Assembly (NCBI GenBank): GCA_963682025.1
Contig: OY821519.1
Location: forward strand, 12,190,168 to 12,254,167
Direction: 5' to 3'
Origin: Cordilura impudica
Taxonomy: Eukaryota; Arthropoda; Insecta; Diptera; Scathophagidae
DNA length: 64,000 nucleotides
The translations under genes were made by a program, and so were the position numbers. Shown here piece after piece: positions 1 through 10,413 of the stretch (position 1 is its first letter; each line of letters begins with the position of its first letter). The notes below the pieces were generated by a model. That model did no database searches and had not been told where the DNA came from. It worked only from the letters and a program-made list of their open reading frames with translations.

Positions 1-549
1 AAAGTTCTTACTTATTTCACTGACACAATCAGAAAGAACGCAATAGAATTTTGTACAAAAGATCAAACCTTTTATCATTCTATCTGTATTGGAAGCTCTT
101 GTAAGAAAGGTATAAAAGATAAAACTGCAATGATTTAACTATCTCGCTCATCACGTATACAAATGTGTATCAATTATACATGAAACATACATGATATGAG
201 GTAAAAGTAAAGCACAAAGTACAAAAATAATAAAGAGCAAGTTTAACCGCCAAAATATAAGAAATATAATAGTGATAGACCATTCATCAGTGATGGTTAT
301 TATGGGGAAATTTAGGGGATAAACTGATATGAATTTGCTAACATATTTTTAAAAGCACCAAAAGTTTTATACTTAAAACTATTATATTGTTACTGTAAAA
401 CAAATAATTGTTCTTATAGCATTTTGCTATTAACATAATTATAACTTAAATCAAGATTTATTTTACAATCTTGCCAAACCAAAATTTGCGAACAAACTAA
501 AAATCGGTCATTACACAAGGCCCAAATTGCAACACTATAGCCTTTACAA
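1..549. other. AT-rich sequence, no gene seen
   Basis: No open reading frame, RNA gene or repeat unit is recognisable here. The last part (from about 480) may be the unrecognisable 5' end of the decayed gene that starts near 550. Confidence 0.4.
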
Positions 550-1335
550 TTACAGTTAGATGGGCAGCAAATTGAAGTAAGCTACCAATTAATGCTGACA
601 ATGATAGATGGAAAAGTAGGTCAGGCTTTGACTAACACGAATGCTGCATCCAGCCGCATTATATGCCAAGCAACATCAAGCCAATTAAACCAAGTCCCGA
701 CAAAATCATTAGATAATACCGATGCATATGAATTTGGATAATCACCACTACATGCAAAAATACGACTTATGGAACACATACTAAAAATCAGTTATGATTT
801 GGACTTTGGGTCTTTAGGATCAATAAGAAACAACGAAACCAACAAAGAGTTAAGAAGTTCAAAAAAGAAACATGTTCAAGGTGAATATCGGGAATTTTGA
901 TTGATTATAGATCAGCCAAAACAAGGGTCAGGCAATACAAATGATGGCAATACCGCAAGAAGATTTTTTTCAGATTCCAGAAACAGCATCTGAAATAACA
1001 GGAGTGGACTTAAACTTTATTTTCAGATTTAAAATAATCCTAGAAGTACTTGCGCGCAATGAAAAAATTGACTGTAGAAAATTTGGAGATTATGTTAAGA
1101 AAACTGCAAAAGTATATACAACCAAGTACCGAAGGAAAAATATGTCTGCAACAGTTCACAAAATCCTTTATCATGGAGAAGATGTCATTAAATATCATTT
1201 GGTGCACTTGGAGCTATATCAGAGGAGGATCAGGAAAAAAGGAATAAGGATTACAGATTTTATAGATTTCACAATACTAGAAAAAATTCCAAAATTGCTC
1301 AGGCCTACGAGCAGTGTGGTTAGTTTTCAGTTTTC
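550..1335 (+). pseudogene. Decayed transposon-associated arthropod protein (C-terminal half)
   Basis: Three reading frames in series give one coherent protein. Frame 1 runs from 550 (segments MIDGKVGQAL, RLMEHILKISYDL, IDQPKQGSGN, NDGNTARRFFSDS) with in-frame stops near 737 and 898. Frame 2 takes over near 965 (ETASEITGVDL, MSATVHKILYHGEDVIKYH). Frame 3 follows from about 1200 (LGAISEEDQEKRNKDYRFYR, HNTRKNSKIAQA). This order of motifs matches my recollection of an uncharacterised multicopy protein family found in many arthropods and usually linked to mobile DNA; no enzymatic activity is known to me. At least two frameshifts and two stops make this copy dead. The N-terminal half is missing or unrecognisable. 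The start at 550 is the first clearly matching codon, not an initiation codon. Confidence 0.6.
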
Positions 1336-1705
1336 GTACCATACAGCTTTACTTTGTATTCATTTCAGAAGATACAACTCTGTCCAAACAAACAATCGTT
1401 ATTTTTTGAATTTTGAATATTTTTTGCATTTATCTTCTAATTTCCACTATTCTCAGTTTTCGTAAGAGTTGTCATATGTGATGTACGGTTTTTGTATATA
1501 ACTACATATGTACTTTACATATATTTGAGATGACGCTTTGAAGCGAAGAAATTTTTTGTTTGTTTGATTTATCGTCATTTTTCAGACATATTGCAATTAC
1601 TACTGTAATTAATATGCAATTTTTTAATTTTGTTTAAATGGTGCGTAGTAAAGAAGAAGAAAGCATATATTTCAAAAATTCATAACTGCACTGTAGGCCT
1701 GACTT

Positions 1706-1777
1706 TGGGTGAGTGTGTTAAAGCGCTGACCAAAAAGTGCAAGTACGAGTGTATGTGAAGGTTCACGGTTCAAAACC
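1706..1777 (+). ncRNA. tRNA-like (SINE head) segment with A and B boxes
   Basis: GGTTCAAAACC at 1767-1777 matches the Pol III B-box consensus. TGGGTGAGTGTG at 1706-1717 resembles an A box, followed by TTAAAGCGCTGA as in a tRNA D-arm region. The spacing between boxes (about 50 bp) suits a tRNA gene or tRNA-derived SINE. A full cloverleaf is not obvious, so a functional tRNA is unlikely. It sits in the loop of the inverted repeat, on the same strand as the hammerhead-like motif downstream. Confidence 0.35.
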
Positions 1778-1862
1778 TTACGGCCGCCCTAAGTAGAAAA
1801 AAATTTTCATATAGAAACAATCTATTCAATTAAAAACATAACAATTATCACAATGTTCAATA

Positions 1863-1903
1863 AATCGCTGATGAAGGTTGAAATGCCAGAAACCGGTCCG
1901 ATT
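1863..1903 (+). ncRNA. Hammerhead-ribozyme-like motif
   Basis: The segment reads as helix I AATCG (1863-1867), core CTGATGA (1868-1874), a short hairpin (1875-1888, GG/CC stem), core GAAA (1889-1892), a tiny self-complementary helix III ACCGGT (1892-1897), cleavage-position C (1898) and helix I CGATT (1899-1903). Both conserved core blocks are exact. Very short helix III is known from hammerheads of Penelope-like elements and some SINE-like satellites. Helix II is weak, with an unpaired A on each side, so activity is uncertain. Confidence 0.45.
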
Positions 1904-2055
1904 AAGAATACAGTGCAGTTATGAATTTTTGAAATATATGCTTTCTTCTTCTTTACCACGCACCATTTAAACAAAATTAAAAAATTGCATATTAATTACA
2001 GTAGTAATTGCAATATGTCTGAAAAATGACGATAAATCAAACAAACAAAAAAAAA

Positions 2056-4240
2056 AAATATGGAATATTTGCAATCAATATTTGAGTGAAATGAATAATA
2101 ATTATAATTGCCTTTTATTGCTATTTAAGTACGAAAAACATAGTATTAGTAAAAAATAATAATAAACAGAATCTACCATTGTTACAAATGCAATTAAAAT
2201 CTATTGCAGTTTTTATTTTTAAAATGTTTTTTTTTACAAATTTGACAGCAAAAAATAATAAATTTTTCTGTAGTAATAGCAAGATTTTTAGATAATATTA
2301 TTAACGTTTTTTTTTTAATTGTAAATATTCTTTGAGTGTAAACAAATTAGCAAATTTGACAACAAAAAATTCTAATTTTTCAGTAATAATAGCAAAATCT
2401 CCATTTGATTTTACTATTTTTTTTTTGAGTGTATAATTTTTTTTGAGTGTAACATTTAAAAGAACCCATTATTACAAAAAATGTTTATAATTGTTATTAA
2501 AATCACTATATTAAATTTTTTAATAAATAAAAAATAATAAACACATATTTCACTCTAAATGTTAAAAAAAATCAAAAGTTCAACTTTGACCTAGAATTCC
2601 TTAAAAAGTTCTCAATCAATTTTAATATAATTAAAACAAGCTGAACTAAATATCTATCCATTAAAAAAAATTACTTAAATATTTTGATCGTTTACAGAAT
2701 TTTGGCCAATGATAAACGATTTTCAGCCACTGTGCGGTGGTAAGAATCTTTACACATATCCTATATGAAATATTTTTTAAAATGCTTAACTTATATCTGA
2801 GACCTTTTCTGCAAAATAGATACTCTGAATTTATCAAAACTTGACTTCGTACACAAAAAAAACTTATATTATAAATGCTTGGAGAGAATTTGTAAACTTA
2901 TTTATATTTAAGCTGAATTTAGTTTTTGTTTAATTACTTCAAACTTGAGTTCATTCTTTCAGAGTTCTGCATAAAAATATAAAAACTGAAAGGCTACAAT
3001 TGCCAAAAATAATAGGCCAATAGTTGAAACAATATGTTACAACATGATAAAATAGAACAAATACTGTAAACCAAAGCTGGACAATATTATGAACGTAACA
3101 GTCAGTAAGTGGGGTGGGGTGGTGTAATAAAATAACTGACCATGACAAATGTAACAATATATAGCTGGAAAATATACGAAAAAAAGCAGAACAGTTTACA
3201 TACTTATTAGAAATAAGTCTCCAAATAAAGCCTTCATATTAGTTGTTCCATATCTTCCCTGCAAAATTACTAGTAATTATGGTCTGAAATACACTTCATT
3301 TCATTTATAAATTCTTTTTTTTTCCTTCTTCTTGTTTTATGAAATTGTTAAGCAAATTATTCCATAAACCTTTTTTTTGGTGTTGTTGTTTTTGCGTATT
3401 CATGTTAATCGTATAAGGCTGAGGACATTGCTAGACGAAAAAGAAACCGCCATTAGGCAATTTTATGAATGCTATTTTTTAATAGAAATTGCTAAAATTT
3501 TGTTATTTTGTAACAAAAAGTATTTTTGTAAAAATGTCTATTCGATACAAAAAAAAAAAAAAAAAAAAGAAAAAACATGGCTTAATTGAGTGCGGTTTAA
3601 CGCACTTTCATTTAAATAACAAAAATGTATTCAAAGTCTCTGAAAAAGAGCAAAATAAAACAAAACGAAGACCAACCGAATGGTTTAAGGGTCACAAATA
3701 ACATTACTTTAGAAATATTTTTTCTGCCACTTACCGCTGTAGATTATTATGTTTTGTTTGGTCAAATATTTATTTTTGTTTAACACATTTATATGGTTAA
3801 AAAAAAAATGAATTGAAATAAAACCTTTCTTAATACATACAAATATTCTAAGCATTTGTCCTTTTTTGAAGGAAGAAACCCGCTTGTTTCCACTGTAGGT
3901 GTTAATTGCCTTAATTTGTAAGGTATTTCAATGTTAACCCTTTTATTTTAAGTCTGGTGCAAAATTTCATTACAAAAATAAGTAGAACATTTTTATATTT
4001 TTATATATTTTTATGATTTATAAGTCGAAAATCATACTTTCGAGAAAAATAACTGTTTATGCAAATGTAATGGAACTTCATTATGACTTAGGTCAATAGG
4101 TTTTTATTAATAACTTTAAAAAAAAAACAGTGTTAGAGAAATGGAGATTTCACGTTAATATAAAGCGTTGTTAGTAGAATATAGTAGCATACATAACTCA
4201 AATCGTTCTTAGGTCGACTTAGGCGTTTATCGCTTGTGAC
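2056..4240. other. AT-rich noncoding DNA with small diverged repeats
   Basis: No gene is supported. At 2230-2460 a segment of about 110 bp (AAATTTGACARCAAAAAAT, then TTTTTCWGTARTAATAGCAA) occurs twice in tandem, followed by three copies of TTTGAGTGTAA. A poly(A) run lies at 3549-3568. Short frames around 3377-3700 look like chance. Confidence 0.45.
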
Positions 4241-4250
4241 CGTTTAACTA

Positions 4251-4280
4251 TATAAAAGAGATGCGATCATCATCGATCAG
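4251..4280 (+). promoter_or_regulatory. Possible core promoter (TATA box plus initiator)
   Basis: TATAAAAG at 4251-4258 is followed 28 bp later by an initiator-like ATCAGA (A at 4279). This is the usual TATA-to-start spacing for arthropod Pol II promoters. No coding region follows within 1 kb, so it could be a remnant element promoter or chance in AT-rich DNA. Confidence 0.25.
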
Positions 4281-4379
4281 AACCAGAAACTTGGTTTTGG
4301 ACTGTAGGTTCCCTTCTCAGCGTAAAGATTCACTAAAAAGTTATTTTTAAAATTCGTACACTAGGGGGATAAAAGTGGG

Positions 4380-5330
4380 CAAAAAGGGGGGAAAATGGTA
4401 ACAAATGAATCCAGGAATATGAAATTTGGTGTGTAGATTCCAACTGAGAAACAAATATTGGCTCAGGATAAGTTTTTTTTTTTAGAAATTAGGCTATTTA
4501 AGGGGGAAAAACAGCGAAATGGGGTAAAAATTGTATCTTTCTCAATCTTCTTAATATATTAAACTTTACTAGCAGATTCCAGCCCTCGAAATTCGAGCGC
4601 AAATTCTAGGAAATTTAATTTTTTCTTTAAATAAAGACCCTAAAAGTATGCTAATCAACACAAAAAATAAACTAATTTTTATTGCACACATTAAAAAATT
4701 TAACAAACACGCACATAGAATTGTTTAATTTTATTTATGTGTTAGTAGTAACTTTAAATGCAATTTACTCAAAATAAAGGAAAAAATTTAAAAATTCGTA
4801 AATCTGCAAATCAGCTTAAAAGAAATACCTTTAATATAATATACGTTTGGTCAAAATCGGGATAAAACGGTAGAACAAAACATCAGTCACAAGAAATCGC
4901 CTAGCCTATTAATATTATAGATATGTGAATTTTGGTACACAGACTCCACCAAATACGTGGGCATCAGTCAAGAATGAAGGTGTCGGTAATTCTAATGTCT
5001 ATGGGAGGAAAATCGGCCAAAAAGGGGAAATTTTAAATCTAGTATCTTCTAAACAAACAAATCTAGGAATATGAAATACAGTATGTGGATTCCAGTAGAG
5101 ATAGAAACATGAGATGAGAGAAAAACTTTTAAAAATGGTACCTTTTGCATATTCTTAACATATTATTCTAACTATGTATATGAGTTTTGACATACAGACT
5201 TTACGGAATACATATGCATCAGACAAGAATGATTTTATTTCTAATTCTATCGTATAGGGGAAGAAAAGGGCCAAAAAGGGGAAAAAGTGTATATTTGGTA
5301 TCTTCTAAACAAACAAATATAAAGTAGAGA
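4380..5330. repeat. Diverged tandem repeats split by a Helitron
   Basis: Segments near 4934-5060 and 5193-5320 repeat the same order of words (ACACAGACTCCACC/ATACAGACTTTACGG, GCATCAG, CCAAAAAGGGGAAA, TATCTTCTAAACAAACAAAT), a period close to 259 bp. A related block with GGAATATGAAAT followed by a variant of TGTAGATTCC lies at 4410-4440. The Helitron at 4569-4921 interrupts the array. Confidence 0.6.
4569..4921 (-). mobile_element. Non-autonomous Helitron, family 1 (complete ends)
   Basis: Read on the minus strand, the element starts TCTATAATATTAATAGGC and ends in a hairpin-rich stretch (GCGCTCGAATTTCGAGGGC) followed by CTGCTAG. A TC start, a subterminal hairpin, a CTRR end and no target duplication are Helitron hallmarks. 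The flanks fit insertion between A and T. It is 353 bp long, has no coding capacity, and is clearly related to the copies at 7439, 22188 and 54589. Confidence 0.75.
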
Positions 5331-5392
5331 GGAAAACTTTTGGAAATTCGGATGTTAATGTTATTTACATAGTAATTTACGAATATTAAATT

Positions 5393-6031
5393 TAATAATT
5401 AGTTATTTATAGTTCGGTTCGAGATCATGTATACATTTTCTAATACTAGAAAAGATAATACTTTTATGCAATGTAAGAGAAATTTGGAAAAAATTGAAGA
5501 CAGCCCTAGATGGAGTAGCTACTTTCGAACAAAGCGACTTGTTCATCGTCAGCATCCTTCTGCCTATTGCTTCAACTCATGCTTAATCAACTATTTAACT
5601 CAACATTAGAAAGAAAAGAACATGAGAAATGTTTTTTCTTTCTTTTTATACGAGAGTTAGAACGAACAAGCAGAGTTTTTTCCAATTTATAGCTTTCTCT
5701 ACATTAACATCGCTTTGATCAATTACAAATCTCGTAATGTGAAAAAAGCTCTTTTTGTTTTGCCAAACGTCCCATAGATGGGAACTGTAATGACATGTGA
5801 AATCTTAACAGATTTATCACAATTGCATTGGACCGTATGTTTTGTATGTTAGTTTTTATGTATTGTCGATCTTGTGTTGTAATAATAATTAGTTATTTAT
5901 AGTTCGGTTCGAGATCATGTATACATTTTCTAATACTAGAAAAGATAATACTTTATGCAATGTAAGAGAAATTTGGAAAAAATTGAAGACAGCGCTAGAT
6001 GGAGTAGCTACTTTCGAACAAAGCGACTTGT
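5393..6031 (+). repeat. Partial tandem duplication, 491-bp period
   Basis: The block 5393-5541 recurs at 5885-6031 with only about two differences (a missing T in a short run and one C/G change). The two blocks start 492 bp apart. Both carry the same 5' piece of a short frame, so its apparent repetition is just the duplication. The high identity points to a recent event or to two long direct repeats of a solo element. Confidence 0.85.
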
Positions 6032-6119
6032 ATTAAATTTGGTATCGAAATTCCACCAGAGACACAAACTTCGGACAAGACGGCAAAAAAAAATAGGAAA
6101 AATGAAAAATGAAAAATCT

Positions 6120-6320
6120 ATGCAATATTTTTGTTTTTGATAGGTTTAAGTGAATTGGGCTTATATTTGGTCTACGGATTAATGCGACTGAGACCAATTT
6201 AATAATTCGGATTTTATGGCAGGTTAAGTCGTTATCATAGGGATCATTTGAATGGGGACTGGGTCTAAACACGCACCTATTTTCACCAATTTCATCAATA
6301 GCGTTTGTCCTATGGCTTGA
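6120..6320 (-). repeat. Fragment of repeat family A
   Basis: Words such as TCATAGGGATCATTTG, GACTGGGTCTAA and TTTCACCAATTTCA correspond to the interior of the family A copy at 59649-60418 in the same orientation. Both family ends are missing. Confidence 0.65.
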
Positions 6321-6360
6321 GTTATTTCCTTTAGAAATTAAGCCATCGATATTACACATA

Positions 6361-6700
6361 TGCCGGTTTTCTCAATGTATCGTCAAACTGCCTGTTACTT
6401 AACCAGGACATAAATTTATTGTACCGATAAACTGCCTGTTAACAATTTTGGTTTTCTCAATGTACCGAAAAAAACATTATTTTCCGTTGGCAATGCCTCT
6501 CAAAATACGTATGAAAGTTGGGAGAACTATTTTCAGTTGGCAATGCCTCTCAAAATTGATATGAAAGTTGGGAGAATAATTTATCTGTACGATAAATAAA
6601 TAATTGGCAGATGAGTGCCGGTTAGCTTTGCGACAAAATAAAAACAAACCAGACATTGAGAAAACCAAATTTCTTTAATCGGCAGTTTCTCGTTGGAATA
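6361..6700. repeat. Small MITE-like region with nested repeats
   Basis: GGTTTTCTCAATGT occurs at about 6365 and 6442 and as its reverse complement near 6652. A 52-bp unit (TTGGCAATGCCTCTCAAAAT, then TATGAAAGTTGGGAGAA) is duplicated in tandem around 6484-6578. Terminal inverted repeats are likely, but the exact borders are not resolved. Confidence 0.45.
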
Positions 6701-7438
6701 AAAGATAATCGCCTATCGAGAAAAAGGGAAACAATTATGAATAAAAAGATGGTACAATATTGAAAACTTTAACAAAATTATAAATTTGCCAAATTTGTTT
6801 TTTAATAATGTCGCGCTTAGTAATAAAATACAATTAAAAAAAAATAGACACACGAAAAAGAAACGTTTTTTTAGTGATGCCAAAACAGTGGAAACTTTTA
6901 AACTTCTTCACCAGAGTTGATTAAAATAATAAAAGTAGAAGAACGAGTGAAAGAAAATGTAAAAAATTTTACCGTTATTTAAATATTTATAGATTCTGAC
7001 GTCTTCTTTTAATTATTATGAAATAATGGCAAAAAGAAGTTTTATGACGAGTTAAAAACGAGTGATGGTTGTAAGCCAGAATATTTGTGAGAAATATTCT
7101 TTGAATAAATCCATAAAATTGTCTGGCTAGCATTAATCTTGGTAAATAATGCATGAACTGGAATTAGAATACTGTTGACGAAAAAATTAAATATATAAAC
7201 GCCATAAAACGGCCAAACGCTTCGGGAGTTTTACTAAAATAAATTAATGCAATCGTTCAGCATAGGAATCATTCACACCCCAAGACCATGACCATCACTT
7301 TATTTCACAGTGTATTGTATAGTAAAGGTTTCCTTCCATTGCTTTGTCAACAGCAAAAAAATGAATACTTTTAATTTTTGTCAATTTTTTCTGACGGTAT
7401 ATGCACTTTTTCTTAGTGAAATAAATAACATATACAAA
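6701..7438. other. AT-rich noncoding DNA
   Basis: No gene, RNA or clear repeat is visible. Confidence 0.4.
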
Positions 7439-7860
7439 TCTATAATATTAATTGGCTAGGCGATTTCTTGTGACCTATGTTTTGTTCTACTTTTTTATCC
7501 CGATTTTGACCAAATGTATATTATTTGAAAGGTATTTCTTTTTATTATTTGAAAGGTATTTCTTTTTCCAGATTTCCAGATTTTTTAATTTTTTTCTTTA
7601 TTTTGAGTAAATTGCATTTAAAGTTACTACTATCCCATAAACAAAATTATACATATGCTATGTGCGCGTTTATAAAATTTGTTAATGTGTTTGTTAATGA
7701 TTTTGTTATCTTCATTCACAATAATCATAAACCAAAAAAGTGTTGGTTTGTGAATTGGCTAAGTGTGAAATATATAATGAAATATATTTTGTTAAAAGTT
7801 TCCATCGTATTGTCACTCACACTATATTTCTTATTGTTTTTAAATATTATTATGGCTTAA
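7439..7860 (+). mobile_element. Helitron family 1, 3'-degraded copy
   Basis: It starts TCTATAATATTAATTGGC and follows the other family 1 copies (TTGAGTAAATTGCATTTAAA, GTTAATGTGTTTGTTAATG) up to about 7760. The CTAG end and terminal hairpin are absent. A 23-bp stretch ending TATTTCTTTT is duplicated internally near 7530-7565. The 111-residue frame across it is not a real gene. Confidence 0.65.
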
Positions 7861-7950
7861 ATAATTAATATAATAATTACGCTAACAATGTAGCCGGTAT
7901 ACTGCTTGTACACACTTGCTTGTACATATATTCCTTAACTCTCATCTTAG

Positions 7951-8058
7951 TTTTTTTTTTTTTTTTTTTAAGCCTAGTTCCCCGAAGCCTGCATATTGTA
8001 TTTGGCTAGTTTTTTTTTTTTGCAGCGACAGACCAAAGCCTCTGGTGGGAATCGAACC
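7951..8058 (-). mobile_element. tRNA-derived SINE, truncated copy
   Basis: On the minus strand, GGTTCGATTCC (8048-8058) is a perfect B box. It is followed by CACCAGAGGCTTTGGTCTGT, an A run (T run at 8010-8021), about 40 bp of body and a terminal A run (7951-7969). The same head and order occur in the longer SINE at 29842-30067. The A-box half of the head is lost. Confidence 0.75.
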
Positions 8059-8094
8059 CATGTCATTCATATTACGAATATTATTACAGCATTG

Positions 8095-10410
8095 GTTATT
8101 TCTATATATAAAAATGTATTAGTGATGAAATTTCAACGAAAAAAATTTAACACAGCAATCAACTAAATAATTTTATTGATATGTATCTATAGCTGTAACA
8201 TATAATATAGGTTAAATATCGCCGTAATTAGAACTTAAATCTTAAATGGAGATGGTATTCAAGGTATTTCCGTTTTGAAACGGGTTGACCGAGAACTGAA
8301 TATATACATATTTTGTAATTTACATTTACACTGAACAAAAACTATCAATTTTCGATAAACAACCCATTAATTGTTAACCCTTGAAATCGTAATTTTTATA
8401 CTACTAAAAATTTTAAATTTTTAATCATCATTTTAACAAATTTAACAAATCATTTTAACAAATTGAAAAATCGTCGAAATTACAATAATTTGTCAAAACT
8501 GGCAGCACTGCTAACGACAATAGCACTGCATATGCAAATTTCATGTTACATATGGAATAAGTAGAAAGAAAAAAATGCATCAAAAAAAAAAAAATAAATA
8601 ATATCTATTCAAATTCTTCTTTAAATTCCCTTTGTTGGTCAATGAAAAAATTTAGCAAAAAAAGTGTTGAATGAAATTTTAAATTTTAGTTTTATCAAAC
8701 TAAACTTTTCCGTTTGTCTGTTTTGTTTTTCATCTGAAAATTGATTTGTATTGTTAGGAGTGCTTTCGCTCATGTTCCCTGATGGCCAGCACTTACCAAA
8801 GAGTACGCTTTATTTGATAAATATTTGAGCAAAAAGAGATCTTCAATGTGGAGTGCAATATTAGTGCAATATTAAGTTTAAAATTTAAATTATTCCAACT
8901 TTGCATATTTAAATTACATTGTAATTTCAGAAGAGAGGTGGGAAAATAATTTTTTTTTTCACTCATAATATTAATTTTTGCATAATTTGCTTTCCAAAAA
9001 TTTAGACAAACATAAATTACGTAAATAGGTATATTTAAGATTTTAATTTGAATAATTTATTGAAATTATCATGGAAGAATAATTAAAGGCGATTTGGAAT
9101 AAGTTTTTTTTTGAAGTAAAACTAATACGCCCTTATTTTTTATTTTAATTTTTTTTTTCGATTTATAGATAATTTTTTCAAAAAATGTAGTTGCAATTTA
9201 CATGATGAAATATGTAATATTTTTTTCTCTTTTGTGTAGGTGTATTGCTGTTTGCACTTCCTTAAGGGGTGGTAGGTTTTAAAACCTTTTTTGCATGCAC
9301 AACATGTCGAGAGTGTTGTGTCAAAATTTTAAGTAAATCAGAGCAAAACTTAAGAAGATACAGCGTTTCCAGCGACCGGCCTCATACGGTATATAGTATA
9401 TAAATTCGTTTTTAAAAAACTTTAAACCGATTTTCTCGCAAATAAATGTTCGAAGTCCGTGAACATCATAACTCAAAATCTTCTTGACCGATTCTTCATC
9501 AGGTAACCACTTAGGTTTTGTTTTATTCCATTTTCTTCCTCATTTTTTAACAACAAATTCCCCAAATTATATAGAAAAAATCGTTTTTCACTTCAAAATG
9601 CTGTCAAAAAAAAAAAAGAATGAAAAAAACTCTTCGTCACTACCTCAGGAAACATGTCACCATTAACACGCATTTAAATTTTTTTTATTTCACGTGATCC
9701 GGAAACGAGTTATGATGTTCTCCGCAAAACAACAACGCCTGCAGAGATTAGCTGTCACGGGCTTATTTATTAAAATTTTTAATTGAAAATTTTTTCAAAG
9801 ATTACTCAAATGTTATGCTATAACGTGTATATGAAATAAATAATCGAACATTATTCATATCTTTAAAAGAGAATTATGAAAATACGACTTTTTTTAACAT
9901 TTAAATTTTTTCGATTTATTTTCGGCCTTCGTATTTAAGAAAATACATATTTTTGCTTTTGTTGATTTTTTCACTAGCTAAAGTTTTGCCGTTTAATCAA
10001 AATATTTGTTGAATATTATTGAAATATGAAAAATTTATTATCTTCTAAACTACACACAATTAAAAGATTCAGTTTTTACCAAAACATTGTCTGGCTGGAA
10101 TTTTTTTTTATAAATTATGCCCATTAGTTTCAATATAAATTTTTCTTTTCTTTTCCAAATATATAATTTTATTAACCCATGAGCTAGATCAATCTAAAGG
10201 ATGAAGAGTAACGAAATCTTTAGAATTTATGTTAAAACTTAAAACTCTTCAAATATTTTTCAAGTTATTTATGTATTTATATAATACAACGTTTCGTTTT
10301 ATAGTATGAGCCCATTAATATCAGTTCCTTATATTTTATTAAAATTGTTTTTATATAATTTATTTATTTAATTTTTTTTATTTATTTTTTTTTTTTCAAC
10401 TTTTACCTTA
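8095..10410. other. AT-rich noncoding DNA
   Basis: No gene is supported. The stretch 9240-9780 has the texture of an old DNA transposon arm (AAGAAGATACAGCGTTTCC, ATCATAACTCAAAATC) but no matching opposite end was found. Confidence 0.35.
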
Positions 10411-10413
10411 TTT

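Larger units (their letters stand above)
1553..2050. repeat. Near-perfect inverted repeat, arms about 140 bp
   Basis: The arm at about 1553-1695 is repeated as its reverse complement at about 1909-2050 with few mismatches. The loop of about 213 bp contains the Pol III-like boxes and the hammerhead-like motif listed separately. The structure resembles a foldback or MITE-like element, or a head-to-head duplication. No transposase lies inside. Arm identity suggests that it is younger than the decayed gene just upstream. Confidence 0.85.

Noticed and set aside
5427..6140. Two similar 60-residue proteins, possible gene pair
   Set aside because: They are produced by the 148-bp duplicated block; the frames diverge at once outside it.
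7525..7860. 111-residue hydrophobic frame resembling a membrane protein
   Set aside because: It lies wholly in a Helitron copy; other copies of the family do not keep the frame open.
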